Positions 27,659 to 35,278 of a DNA stretch of 64,000 bases are shown here, piece by piece (position 1 is the stretch's first letter; each line of letters begins with the position of its first letter). Source of the stretch: SVFI01 sp045588655 (lineage in GTDB: Bacteria > Bacillota > Clostridia > Lachnospirales > Lachnospiraceae). The notes beneath the pieces are model-generated. The model worked only from the letters and a program-made list of their open reading frames with translations, was not told the origin of the DNA and searched no databases. The stretch lies in NCBI GenBank assembly GCA_045588655.1, contig JAZNEP010000031.1:4348-68347 (forward strand), read 5' to 3'. The position numbers were made by a program, and so were the translations under genes.

Positions 27659-27685
27659 AATCTCATCCCCTTTCACTACTTCATT

Positions 27686-27747
27686 TGTCGTACTACGTCT
27701 GTCGTAGTATATCTGTCGTAGTAAGAATAACACAACTACTACGACAG
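27686..27747. promoter_or_regulatory. PadR-type operator array over the padR promoter
   Basis: The 11-mer CTGTCGTAGTA occurs at 27699-27709 and 27713-27723 (14-bp period) and in inverted form TACTACGACAG at 27737-27747; a partial copy TGTCGTACTACG lies at 27686-27697. The set covers a minus-strand promoter with TTGTGT (27730-27735), 18 bp, TATACT (27706-27711). The repeats lie at the -10, in the spacer and upstream of the -35, an ideal arrangement for repression. Confidence 0.75.
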
Positions 27748-27776
27748 GTCAAGTAGTTTTTTGTTTTTTTTTCATA

Positions 27777-27822
27777 AAAAAACACAGGCTTACGGAACTA
27801 CCTACCGTAACCTGTGTTTTTA
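27777..27822. terminator. intrinsic terminator after groESL (bidirectional)
   Basis: Arms AACACAGG-TTACGG and CCGTAA-CCTGTGTT around a short loop, with A and T runs on the outside. On the minus strand it follows groL (stop at 27889) and precedes padR. Confidence 0.85.
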
Positions 27823-27888
27823 CTATTAATATATCGCTATTAAATACTGCTAATAAACCCTACTTCATCTGAAATCATGCAAAAACGA

Positions 27889-29511
27889 TTACATCATTCC
27901 GCCCATACCTGCGCCGGCCGGCATTGCAGGAGCATCTTCTTTGATGTTTGCTACTACAGATTCTGTTGTAAGGAGTGTAGAAGCAACACTTGTTGCATTC
28001 TGAAGTGCACTTCTTGTTACTTTTGCCGGATCAAGAATACCTGCTTCCACCATGTTCACATAGTTTTCTTTGAGAGCGTCAAAACCGATACCTGCATCAG
28101 ATTCTCTCACCTTATTGATAATAACACTTCCTTCAAGTCCCGCATTTGCAGCAATGTGGAACAGCGGTGCTTCTAATGCTTTGAGTACAATCTGCGCACC
28201 GGTCTTTTCATCACCTTCCAAAGTATCAGCCAGTTTAGCCACTTCTTTGGAAGCATGGATGTAAGCCGAACCACCACCAGAGATGATACCTTCTTCTACT
28301 GCTGCTTTTGTAGCTGCAAGAGCATCTTCCAAACGAAGTTTCGATTCTTTCATTTCTGTCTCTGTTGCAGCACCAACACGAATTACCGCTACACCACCTG
28401 CAAGTTTTGCAAGTCTTTCCTGTAATTTCTCACGGTCGAAATCAGACGTTGTTTCTTCCACCTGTTTTTTGATGGATGCAATACGAGCTTCAATCGCTTC
28501 CTTTGATCCTTCGCCGTCCACAATTACTGTATTTTCTTTTTGTACTTTTACAGATCTTGCACGACCAAGCTGTTCCATTGTTGTATCTTTGAGTTCCAAA
28601 CCAAGCTCAGAACTGATTACCTGACCACCTGTCAGAATCGCAATATCTTCCAGCATTGCTTTTCTTCTGTCACCATAACCAGGCGCTTTTACTGCTACCA
28701 CATTAAAGGTTCCACGAAGTTTATTTACGATAAGTGTTGTGAGAGCTTCACCCTCCACATCTTCCGCGATGATGAGTAATTTAGCTCCGCACTGTACTAC
28801 CTGTTCAAGCAGTGGAAGAATTTCCTGAATATTAGAAATCTTCTTGTCTGTAATTAAGATATACGGTGTCTCAAGAACCGCTTCCATCTTATCCATATCC
28901 GTTGCCATGTAAGCGGAAATATAACCGCGGTCAAACTGCATACCTTCTACAAGATCAAGCTCTGTAAGCATTGTTTTGCTCTCTTCAATTGTGATAACGC
29001 CATCACCGGACACTTTTTCCATTGCATCTGCCACAAGATTACCAACTTCTTCATCCCCTGCTGAAATTGCTGCAACCTTTGCAATATGCTCTTTTCCGTT
29101 TACTTTTGAACTCATATTCTTGATGGACTCTACTGCACAATCTGTTGCTTTCTTCATACCCTTGCGAAGGATAATCGGATTGGCTCCTGCTGCAAGATTC
29201 TTCATACCTGCATTCACCATTGCCTGTGCTAAAACAGTTGCTGTTGTAGTACCGTCACCGGCTACATCATTTGTCTTGGTTGCTACTTCTTTTACAAGCT
29301 GTGCACCCATGTTTTCAAATGCATCTTCGAGCTCAATTTCTTTTGCGATAGTTACACCATCATTGGTGATAAGCGGTGCACCGTATGATTTATCAAGTAC
29401 TACATTTCTTCCTTTTGGTCCGAGTGTTACTCTTACTGTATCCGCAAGCTGGTTTACACCGGATTCGAGAGCGGCTCTCGCGTCTGCTCCGTATTTAATT
29501 TCTTTTGCCAT
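27889..29511 (-). CDS. groL: chaperonin GroEL (60 kDa)
   Basis: 540 residues. Typical GroEL: starts AKEIKYGADARAALESGVN, ATP-binding GDGTTTATVLAQA near residue 85-97, and a C-terminal GGM-containing tail (GAGMGGMM). It forms the double-ring folding chamber with GroES. It lies 29 bp downstream of groS and both are under the CIRCE element. No unusual features. Confidence 0.99.
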   Translation of the reverse strand: MAKEIKYGADARAALESGVNQLADTVRVTLGPKGRNVVLDKSYGAPLITNDGVTIAKEIELEDAFENMGAQLVKEVATKTNDVAGDGTTTATVLAQAMVNAGMKNLAAGANPIILRKGMKKATDCAVESIKNMSSKVNGKEHIAKVAAISAGDEEVGNLVADAMEKVSGDGVITIEESKTMLTELDLVEGMQFDRGYISAYMATDMDKMEAVLETPYILITDKKISNIQEILPLLEQVVQCGAKLLIIAEDVEGEALTTLIVNKLRGTFNVVAVKAPGYGDRRKAMLEDIAILTGGQVISSELGLELKDTTMEQLGRARSVKVQKENTVIVDGEGSKEAIEARIASIKKQVEETTSDFDREKLQERLAKLAGGVAVIRVGAATETEMKESKLRLEDALAATKAAVEEGIISGGGSAYIHASKEVAKLADTLEGDEKTGAQIVLKALEAPLFHIAANAGLEGSVIINKVRESDAGIGFDALKENYVNMVEAGILDPAKVTRSALQNATSVASTLLTTESVVANIKEDAPAMPAGAGMGGMM

Positions 29512-29540
29512 ATTTATGACCTCCTTAAGACTAAATAAAA

Positions 29541-29828
29541 TTACTGCTGTACGATCGCAACGATGTCACTCTGACGAACTACGATGTACTCTTCTTCCTC
29601 AAGCTTTACTTCTGTACCGGCATATTTGGAATAGATTACCTGATCTCCGACTTTTACTTCCATTTTAATTTCTTTTCCATCTACCATTCCACCCGGTCCA
29701 ACAGCTACGACCTCCGCCTGCTGTGGTTTTTCCTTGCTCTGTCCCGGTAAAACGATTCCTGATTTCGTTGTTTCTTCTGCTACAAGCTGTTTTAATACAA
29801 CTCTGTCTCCAAGTGGTACTAATTTCAT
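29541..29828 (-). CDS. groS: co-chaperonin GroES (10 kDa)
   Basis: 95 residues from the ATG at 29828, which starts MKLVPLGDRVVLKQ, the normal GroES start, and has a good ribosome binding site; an upstream in-frame extension runs through the CIRCE element and is not real. The mobile loop TTKSGIVLPG and the roof segment are present. It caps GroEL. First gene of the groESL operon. Confidence 0.98.
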   Translation of the reverse strand: MKLVPLGDRVVLKQLVAEETTKSGIVLPGQSKEKPQQAEVVAVGPGGMVDGKEIKMEVKVGDQVIYSKYAGTEVKLEEEEYIVVRQSDIVAIVQQ

Positions 29829-29875
29829 ATTTGATAACCTCCTTCTATTTAAATGTCTTTTCTTTCGCATCCTTG

Positions 29876-29902
29876 TTAGCACTCCTATCTTCCGAGTGCT
29901 AA
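29876..29902. promoter_or_regulatory. CIRCE operator (HrcA binding site)
   Basis: Exact consensus TTAGCACTC, 9 bp, GAGTGCTAA, located between the groES promoter and its start. HrcA binds CIRCE and represses chaperone genes until heat shock. The hrcA gene is not in the window. Confidence 0.97.
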
Positions 29903-29910
29903 CCACAATG

Positions 29911-29942
29911 ATTATATTAGTTTTTTTATATTTCTATTGCAA
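29911..29942 (-). promoter_or_regulatory. groESL promoter
   Basis: On the minus strand TTGCAA (29937-29942) is followed by overlapping -10 candidates TAATAT (18-bp spacer) and TATAAT (20-bp spacer). The CIRCE element begins about 9 bases downstream, as in other groESL operons. Confidence 0.55.
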
Positions 29943-30061
29943 ACCAATCCAGCATGTTTTTTCTACCAAAAACCTCCCGTTTTCTCTCTTTTCCTTTCCT
30001 TTCCTTGCATTTACCTTATTTTCCCTCAAAAAGTAGATTTAATAAATGGTTTATAAATTGG

Positions 30062-30859
30062 TTAAATCAACCCAAAATGCTTAAGCGCATTCCATATTCC
30101 ATCTTCATAAAGCCCTGTTGTGATGTAATCCGCATTGTCCTTGGCAATCTGCGTACCGTTCCCCATGACAATTCCAATCTGTGCATAGCGAAGCATTTCG
30201 ATGTCATTAATGCTGTCACCGACTGCAATCGTATCTTCACGCGCAATACCAAGCTGCTCGCACACGCGACGGATTCCTCCCGCCTTCGTATGACCATGTG
30301 GAACTATCTCCGCGATGTTTTCTTCATGTAGCAAAAATTGATAGTGCTTTCTAGCGCACTTCATCACTTCCTCTACCTTATTTGGTGGAATCTGAATACT
30401 GATTTTGTTGGCACGAATCTCTCCGATGCGCTCCGGCACAACTTTAAATCGATCCGGAACCATCGTCTTTATAGATTGCACATACCAATCATCAACTGCA
30501 TAATGAATCGTGTGCTCATCATAATAAATATATTCCGTCCCTTCCAAAATATACATGGTTCCCGTAGCCTTAAGCGTCGGAAGAATGTCTTCTAGCTGCT
30601 CCCTTGTCATCTCATCATCAAAAAGCACCTGATCTTCGTAGCTTGCATACATTCCGCAGGCAGCAACCACTCCGTCAAACCCAATGGAAAGAATCGGTGT
30701 CTCCGGCACCATAATCCGGCTTCTTCCGCTGCACACAAAGGCAAAATGTCCGTTTTCCCGCAGTTTATGTATCGCACAAACCGTACTCTCCGGAACATCT
30801 CTTCCCTGTTCAAACAGCGTTCCGTCAATATCAAAAAATACCGCTTTTCTCCCTGTCAT
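30062..30859 (-). CDS. Cof-type HAD hydrolase
   Basis: 265 residues. HAD motif I VFFDIDGTLF near residue 7-16, motif II in CSGRS, motif IV in AVGDSINDIEML, with a C2-type cap in the middle. The family dephosphorylates sugar phosphates, flavin or nucleotide phosphates in the cytoplasm; substrate cannot be told from sequence. It lies downstream of the degenerate GGDEF gene, with a hairpin in the 59-bp gap. A second Cof-type protein is encoded at 43635-44507. Confidence 0.88.
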   Translation of the reverse strand: MTGRKAVFFDIDGTLFEQGRDVPESTVCAIHKLRENGHFAFVCSGRSRIMVPETPILSIGFDGVVAACGMYASYEDQVLFDDEMTREQLEDILPTLKATGTMYILEGTEYIYYDEHTIHYAVDDWYVQSIKTMVPDRFKVVPERIGEIRANKISIQIPPNKVEEVMKCARKHYQFLLHEENIAEIVPHGHTKAGGIRRVCEQLGIAREDTIAVGDSINDIEMLRYAQIGIVMGNGTQIAKDNADYITTGLYEDGIWNALKHFGLI

Positions 30860-30883
30860 AATTTCTTCCCTTCCACATAGAAA

Positions 30884-30908
30884 CGCCGGAGCTTGCTAAG
30901 TTCCGGCG
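30884..30908 (-). terminator. hairpin between the GGDEF and HAD genes
   Basis: CGCCGGA and TCCGGCG arms with an 11-base loop. The bases after it on the minus strand are TTTCT, a weak tail, so termination may be partial. Confidence 0.5.
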
Positions 30909-30918
30909 CTACTGATTC

Positions 30919-31833
30919 TTATTTCTTTTCCAAACGCTCCTTATAACCCGGGGCATTTTTAATTTCAAATTTGTTGTTAAACATTTCATACTCCGCATCG
31001 GAAAGCAAATCCAGTACTGACTGCTCCACATTGTACTTAAACACATAACCACATGCAATGGAAGGTGCAATCTTATCATCCTCATACAGGTTACATCTCT
31101 CCTGCACCCGATGGCAATACTCCTCTGCCTCACCATCTTCCACAAGCGGAATCAAGACATGGAAAAAATCGCCTCCGCATCTTCCGATTACATATTCATT
31201 CTTCGCTTCCTCGCGCAGAATCTTTGCCACCACCTTAATGAGACGATCGCTCTCCTCATCACCAAACTTGTCATTAACATATTTCCAATCATTAATATTC
31301 GCGCAAATCACCGCAACCGGAACCACATCTGAACGATCAATTACTTTTGCACGATTTTCAAAATACGTACTATTAAGAGTCCCCGTAAGCGCATCCTTCT
31401 TCTCCCCGTGTTTTACCTGATACTGCTCCTTCTCCAGACGCTTTTCAAGGTCGTCCGCATAAATGGATGTCTCGATGTTCGCATATGTATTAGCTGCAAG
31501 CGCTGTAAGCTGCTGCGCAATCGCCTCCACATATTGTTTTTGCACCTTTTCGGTTACCTCATCTTCTTTCACATAAAGATGCGCTATCGTGCGATTACTT
31601 ACACGAATCTTATATCCCGGATCATTCACCTCATCCTGCTTAACCTCAGCAAAACCACCGACACTTACTGCTTTTTCCCCATGTCTGTCCACCAACAAAA
31701 AGCTGATTCCACTCACATTATATGCTGCCTCCAGATAATCGGACAACATCGTGATTTCAAACAACTGGTCCAGACTGTAGTTCTTTATATTGTCTTTCAT
31801 CCGCTTCTCTAATGAAACCAATCCAAATGCCAT
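30919..31833 (-). CDS. GGDEF-domain protein with degenerate active site
   Basis: 304 residues. About 140 N-terminal residues (possible sensory region, no membrane helix) are followed by a GGDEF domain beginning KKDALTGTLN. The signature is GGDFF at about 220-224 where GGDEF or GGEEF is normal: the metal/catalytic Glu is Phe, and GRCGGDFF also lacks some other usual residues. Cyclic-di-GMP synthesis is therefore unlikely; a binding or structural role is possible. ATG 31833 has GGAGG 8 nt upstream. It diverges from the YjfB-like gene. Confidence 0.8.
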   Translation of the reverse strand: MAFGLVSLEKRMKDNIKNYSLDQLFEITMLSDYLEAAYNVSGISFLLVDRHGEKAVSVGGFAEVKQDEVNDPGYKIRVSNRTIAHLYVKEDEVTEKVQKQYVEAIAQQLTALAANTYANIETSIYADDLEKRLEKEQYQVKHGEKKDALTGTLNSTYFENRAKVIDRSDVVPVAVICANINDWKYVNDKFGDEESDRLIKVVAKILREEAKNEYVIGRCGGDFFHVLIPLVEDGEAEEYCHRVQERCNLYEDDKIAPSIACGYVFKYNVEQSVLDLLSDAEYEMFNNKFEIKNAPGYKERLEKK

Positions 31834-31857
31834 ATGTATACCCTCCCATATGTAAAG

Positions 31858-31886
31858 ATTATATCTTTTTTTCATTTTTTTGTCTA
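31858..31886 (-). promoter_or_regulatory. promoter of the GGDEF-like gene
   Basis: Minus strand TAGACA, 17 bp, TATAAT, about 25 bases upstream of the start. Its -35 is only 9 bp from the -35 of the divergent yjfB-like promoter. Confidence 0.65.
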
Positions 31887-31895
31887 CGGTCTTTC

Positions 31896-31924
31896 TTGCC
31901 ATTTCACTGGTTTGATGCTATGAT
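31896..31924 (+). promoter_or_regulatory. promoter of the YjfB-like small gene
   Basis: TTGCCA, 17 bp, TATGAT on the plus strand, about 38 bases upstream of the ATG. It stands back to back with the GGDEF-like gene promoter. Confidence 0.65.
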
Positions 31925-31961
31925 GAAAAAAAGAGATTTGAGCACGAAAGGAGGCATCCAT

Positions 31962-32153
31962 ATGGATATCGCTGCGTTATCTATGTCACTGGCAAAAAAT
32001 CAACTCACCATGGACTTTGGTGTAGCAATGCTTAGTAAATCACTGGATCTTTCTGCTGAAATCGGTGATTCGCTTACCTCCATGATGGAGCGATCCGTTA
32101 TGGAACAATCGGTTACCCCATATCTGGGTTCCAATATCGATTTGAGTGTTTAA
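31962..32153 (+). CDS. YjfB-family small protein (putative motility-associated)
   Basis: 63 residues, starting MDIAALSMSLAKNQL and ending NIDLSV. It matches the YjfB/PF14070 pattern (DIxxLSMxMS...). AGGAGG stands 7 nt before the ATG, and a good promoter and a clean terminator enclose it, so it is a single-gene transcript. The family is named putative motility protein but its function has not been shown. The longer upstream frame is not real. Confidence 0.8.
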   Translation: MDIAALSMSLAKNQLTMDFGVAMLSKSLDLSAEIGDSLTSMMERSVMEQSVTPYLGSNIDLSV

Positions 32154-32166
32154 TGGATTAAAAAAG

Positions 32167-32203
32167 AACCGGTCCCTTATTTTTATAAGGTACCGGTTTT
32201 TTT
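32167..32203. terminator. bidirectional terminator between yjfB-like gene and symporter
   Basis: AACCGGT-CCTTAT and ATAAGG-ACCGGTT arms with a 4-base loop, flanked by A and T runs. Serves the plus-strand small gene and the minus-strand symporter (stop at 32229). Confidence 0.88.
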
Positions 32204-32228
32204 ATTTCATTTTAATTATCTATTTTGC

Positions 32229-33755
32229 TTATTCCTCAATGGACTTTCTCTTGCTTACCAAAACTTTTTCTTCCAGACAAATAAAAATCTGGTCCACTTC
32301 CTCTGTCTTCATCTTCGGTGTTATCAAACTCACAATCGGTACAATAATCAAGCCAGCTACCATTGCGATTGCTCCCGCATTGATTGGTGAAGCAATATAT
32401 TTTAAGAAAATGTTAGAAACCGTAATTCCTACACCAACAATAAAGCTTGCCCATACCGAAGCTCTTGTCACTTTTTTCCAATATAGTCCATACAGGAATG
32501 GCGCAAGGAATGCTCCTGCAAGTGCTCCCCACGAAATACCCATAAGCTGTGCGATAAACGTAGGTGGATTCAGGGCCAAAACAACCGAAATCACAATGAA
32601 GAAAACTAGAAGAATTCTCATGCAGAGTACCTGTGTCTTTTCACTCATATCTTTCACAATATTGCCTTTGATCACATCCAAAGTCAGAGTTGAACTGGAT
32701 GTAAGCACAAGAGAGGAAAGCGTTGACATAGAAGCAGAAAGCACCAACACAATCACAACTCCCACCAAAATATCCGGTAATGTTGCAAGCATAGAAGGAA
32801 TAATCGCATCATAAATTACACTTCCATCTTCATTATGAATGGCAGGCGAATCAAACAATCTACCAAATCCTCCGAGGAAATAACAGCCACCTGCAACTAC
32901 AATTGCAAAAAACGTAGAAATAATGGTTCCGCTACGAATCGATTTCTCATCCTTAATCGCATAGAATTTATGTACCATTTGCGGAAGTCCCCAAGTACCG
33001 AGTGATGTTAAAATAACAACACCTAGAAGGTTCATTGGGTCCGGTCCAAAGAAGGAAGTGAATGCCCCCTGCTGTCCAAGTGTCAATGGAACATCACTTT
33101 CAAACTGTGCCAGGCTTTTTACCGCTTCGATGAAACCACCCTGTCCGTTTAACACTGCAGCAATGACTGCAATAATTCCAAAAATCATAACAATTCCCTG
33201 AATAAAATCGTTGATAGCGGTCGCCATATATCCACCTAAAATCACATAGACACCAGTCAGTACTGCCATCACAATCACGCATACCGCATACGGGATATCA
33301 AATGCCATCCCAAATAATCTGGAAAGTCCGTTATAAACCGATGCAGTGTATGGAATCAAGAAAATAAATGCAATTGCAGAGGCGGTAACGCGAAGCGCAT
33401 TGCTATTGTATCTTTTACCGAAGTAATCCGGCATCGTAGTTGCTTTAAGATGATTGCTCATCACCCTTGTTCTGCGTCCTAAAATCACCCATGCAACCAG
33501 CGAACCTATCACTGCATTTCCGATTCCAATCCAGGTAGATGCCAATCCATATTTATATCCAAATTGACCTGCGTATCCCACAAAAACTACCGCCGAAAAA
33601 TAAGATGTACCGTATGCAAATGCTGTGAGCCACGGACCAACCGAACGTCCACCGAGTACAAAGTCATTTACATTGGTTGCGTGCTTTCTGGAATAAACTC
33701 CTACCGCAATCATACTGGCGAAAAATATAATAAGAAAAATCATTTTAACTATCAC
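32229..33755 (-). CDS. sodium:solute symporter (SSS family)
   Basis: 508 residues with about 13 hydrophobic helices and the SSS signature (DFVLGGRSVGPW near residue 31, GYMATAINDFIQG near 185). The family couples sodium entry to uptake of amino acids, organic acids, sugars or vitamins; the substrate is not given by the sequence. The GTG start has AGGAGG 8 nt upstream. It has its own promoter but lies next to the aryl-pyruvate catabolic operon, and both units share a motif, so an aromatic or carboxylic acid substrate is a reasonable guess. Confidence 0.88.
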   Translation of the reverse strand: MIVKMIFLIIFFASMIAVGVYSRKHATNVNDFVLGGRSVGPWLTAFAYGTSYFSAVVFVGYAGQFGYKYGLASTWIGIGNAVIGSLVAWVILGRRTRVMSNHLKATTMPDYFGKRYNSNALRVTASAIAFIFLIPYTASVYNGLSRLFGMAFDIPYAVCVIVMAVLTGVYVILGGYMATAINDFIQGIVMIFGIIAVIAAVLNGQGGFIEAVKSLAQFESDVPLTLGQQGAFTSFFGPDPMNLLGVVILTSLGTWGLPQMVHKFYAIKDEKSIRSGTIISTFFAIVVAGGCYFLGGFGRLFDSPAIHNEDGSVIYDAIIPSMLATLPDILVGVVIVLVLSASMSTLSSLVLTSSSTLTLDVIKGNIVKDMSEKTQVLCMRILLVFFIVISVVLALNPPTFIAQLMGISWGALAGAFLAPFLYGLYWKKVTRASVWASFIVGVGITVSNIFLKYIASPINAGAIAMVAGLIIVPIVSLITPKMKTEEVDQIFICLEEKVLVSKRKSIEE

Positions 33756-33787
33756 AATTTTGACCTCCTTCGGATAATTAACGACGT

Positions 33788-33836
33788 GCTTTAGCAGTTT
33801 AAACTTTTACCGCGCACCACTTTAAATCGTTAAAGC
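33788..33836. promoter_or_regulatory. inverted-repeat operator or 5' leader hairpin of the symporter gene
   Basis: GCTTTA-N4-TTTAAA at 33788-33803 and TTTAAA-N4-TAAAGC at 33821-33836 are inverted copies separated by 17 bp. The region starts at the expected transcription start. A related motif stands in front of the acyl-CoA ligase gene (40669-40684). It could be an operator for a shared regulator or a structured leader. Confidence 0.5.
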
Positions 33837-33842
33837 ATTTAC

Positions 33843-33871
33843 ATTATACAAAAGCCCTGCAGAAATTGCAA
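33843..33871 (-). promoter_or_regulatory. symporter promoter, overlapping a terminator-like hairpin
   Basis: Minus strand TTGCAA, 17 bp, TATAAT. The promoter sits inside a stem (AAAAGCC-TGCA/TGCA-GGCTTTT at 33850-33878) that could also end the upstream operon, whose last stop is at 33923. Confidence 0.65.
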
Positions 33872-33878
33872 GGCTTTT
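33850..33878 (-). terminator. terminator candidate after the amidohydrolase gene
   Basis: Stem of about 11 bp with one mismatch and 5-base loop, with TTTTGTAT downstream on the minus strand. Overlaps the symporter promoter. Confidence 0.55.
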
Positions 33879-33922
33879 ATTCTCTTTTTTTTTTAATTTT
33901 AAATAAGTCCTTTATTTCATCA

Positions 33923-34774
33923 CTAATTGGATTTTTTTCTACCAATTGCTTCCGGACGGATTCCAAGTAGCTGACACGCATTTTGCATGTACATCCTTCT
34001 TTTCATTTCCTTCGTCAACGAGGTGGATTCCACCCATTCCAGCGTGCGGCGAGGATCTTCCCACGGAGAGTCTGATGCAAATAAAACCTTATCGGCACCG
34101 TGTTCTTTGACCATTCGCTCAAACTGTTCCTTCGTCATATAGTCCGAACAAAACGCACAATCTAAATATACATTTTTTCCAACCAGATACTCTTCTACCT
34201 GATCCCATTGCTTCCAACCTCCCATATGTGCCAACACTAATTTAGGTGGTTGAAGCTTGTTTATCACTTCAAGGGATTTTTGTGGCGGACAATGTACCGG
34301 ATGCGGGATACCAATGTCAATTCCCGCATGCACCACTACAACCAAATCAAGCTCCGATGCATAATCAATAATGTGACAATATCCGATATCATCAATCATG
34401 GTTTTCTGATAATCCGGATGAAGCTTGATTCCCTTTAATCCAAGAGATTTGATGTACTTTAGCTCCTGCTTGTAATTTTGTGTATCCGGATGTATTCCAC
34501 CAAACGAAAGTATTGCTCCGTCGTATGCTTCATTCATCTGTGCCGCAAAATTGTTAACGGTCTGAAACTGTTCCGGTCTTGTCACCACCGGCATAATTAC
34601 TGATAAATCAACTCCTGCCCGTTTCATAGAATCTAAAAGTCCCAAAATAGTTCCATCCGACTTTGCTGTGATTCCGGCCTCTTTTTCCAGTGCTACTATC
34701 GTTTTTTCTACGATTTTATCCGGGAATGTATGTGTATGAAAATCAATAATACGATTTATCTCTGTCTGAAACAT
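33923..34774 (-). CDS. amidohydrolase-family metal-dependent hydrolase (amidohydrolase_2)
   Basis: 283 residues, TIM-barrel metal-dependent hydrolase of the PF04909 type. Metal-binding HTH motif is in IDFHTHTFPD near residue 8-17; later ligands are likely in KLHPDYQ, VHAGID, AHMGGW and ASDSPWED. Related enzymes include decarboxylases of aromatic acids (ACMSD-like) as well as hydrolases, so the reaction is open. ATG 34774 has AAGGAG 6 nt upstream. Last gene of the operon with iorAB and paaK. Confidence 0.82.
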   Translation of the reverse strand: MFQTEINRIIDFHTHTFPDKIVEKTIVALEKEAGITAKSDGTILGLLDSMKRAGVDLSVIMPVVTRPEQFQTVNNFAAQMNEAYDGAILSFGGIHPDTQNYKQELKYIKSLGLKGIKLHPDYQKTMIDDIGYCHIIDYASELDLVVVVHAGIDIGIPHPVHCPPQKSLEVINKLQPPKLVLAHMGGWKQWDQVEEYLVGKNVYLDCAFCSDYMTKEQFERMVKEHGADKVLFASDSPWEDPRRTLEWVESTSLTKEMKRRMYMQNACQLLGIRPEAIGRKKSN

Positions 34775-34826
34775 ACTACGCTCCTTAGAACCATATCCTT
34801 GCAAATCCTATATCACGGATATCTGA

Positions 34827-35255
34827 CTAAATATTTGCCAACTCGTCCTGCGTCACAAAGGAAGCTCCTGCTTTTTCCAACAAATCTGCTGCGCGCGCAA
34901 TATCCGAAGTCTTTAAAACAATGGATGCATCGTCCTTTCCTGTTGCAAGCGCATACATGTATTCGATATTAATCTCTGCTTTACAGATAATATCAAGAAG
35001 CTCCTGTAGCTGACCTACTTTGTGAGCAAGTTTAATTGCAAGCACTTCCGTAGTTCTGCAGGAAACTCCTGCTTCCTTGAGGGCTGCTTTTCCCTTTTCC
35101 GGATCGGATACAAGAAGACGAAGAACACCATAGTCACTTGTATCCGCAAGAGATAAAGATACGAGATTAATGTCGTTATCTTTCAGGATACTTAACATAT
35201 CTTCTAAACGGCCCGCTTTATTTTCTATAAAAATCGATAACTGTTTAATATACAT
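34827..35255 (-). CDS. tandem ACT-domain protein
   Basis: 142 residues forming two ACT domains (about 1-70 and 71-140): KQLSIFIENKAGRLEDMLSILKDNDINL and then a second repeat with LAHKVGQLQELLDIICKAEINIEYMY. ACT domains bind amino acids. The protein has no other domain and lies 23 bp after paaK. This paaK-ACT pairing recurs in anaerobes and suggests that it senses an aromatic amino acid or helps the CoA ligase; not shown. Confidence 0.85.
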   Translation of the reverse strand: MYIKQLSIFIENKAGRLEDMLSILKDNDINLVSLSLADTSDYGVLRLLVSDPEKGKAALKEAGVSCRTTEVLAIKLAHKVGQLQELLDIICKAEINIEYMYALATGKDDASIVLKTSDIARAADLLEKAGASFVTQDELANI

Positions 35256-35278
35256 AGAATAACCCCATTCCTTTCCGA

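Noticed and set aside
28976..29668. 230-codon open frame on the plus strand opposite groL
   Set aside because: Antisense shadow of a highly conserved gene with strong codon bias; low-complexity Ser/Ala/Pro protein and no ribosome binding site.
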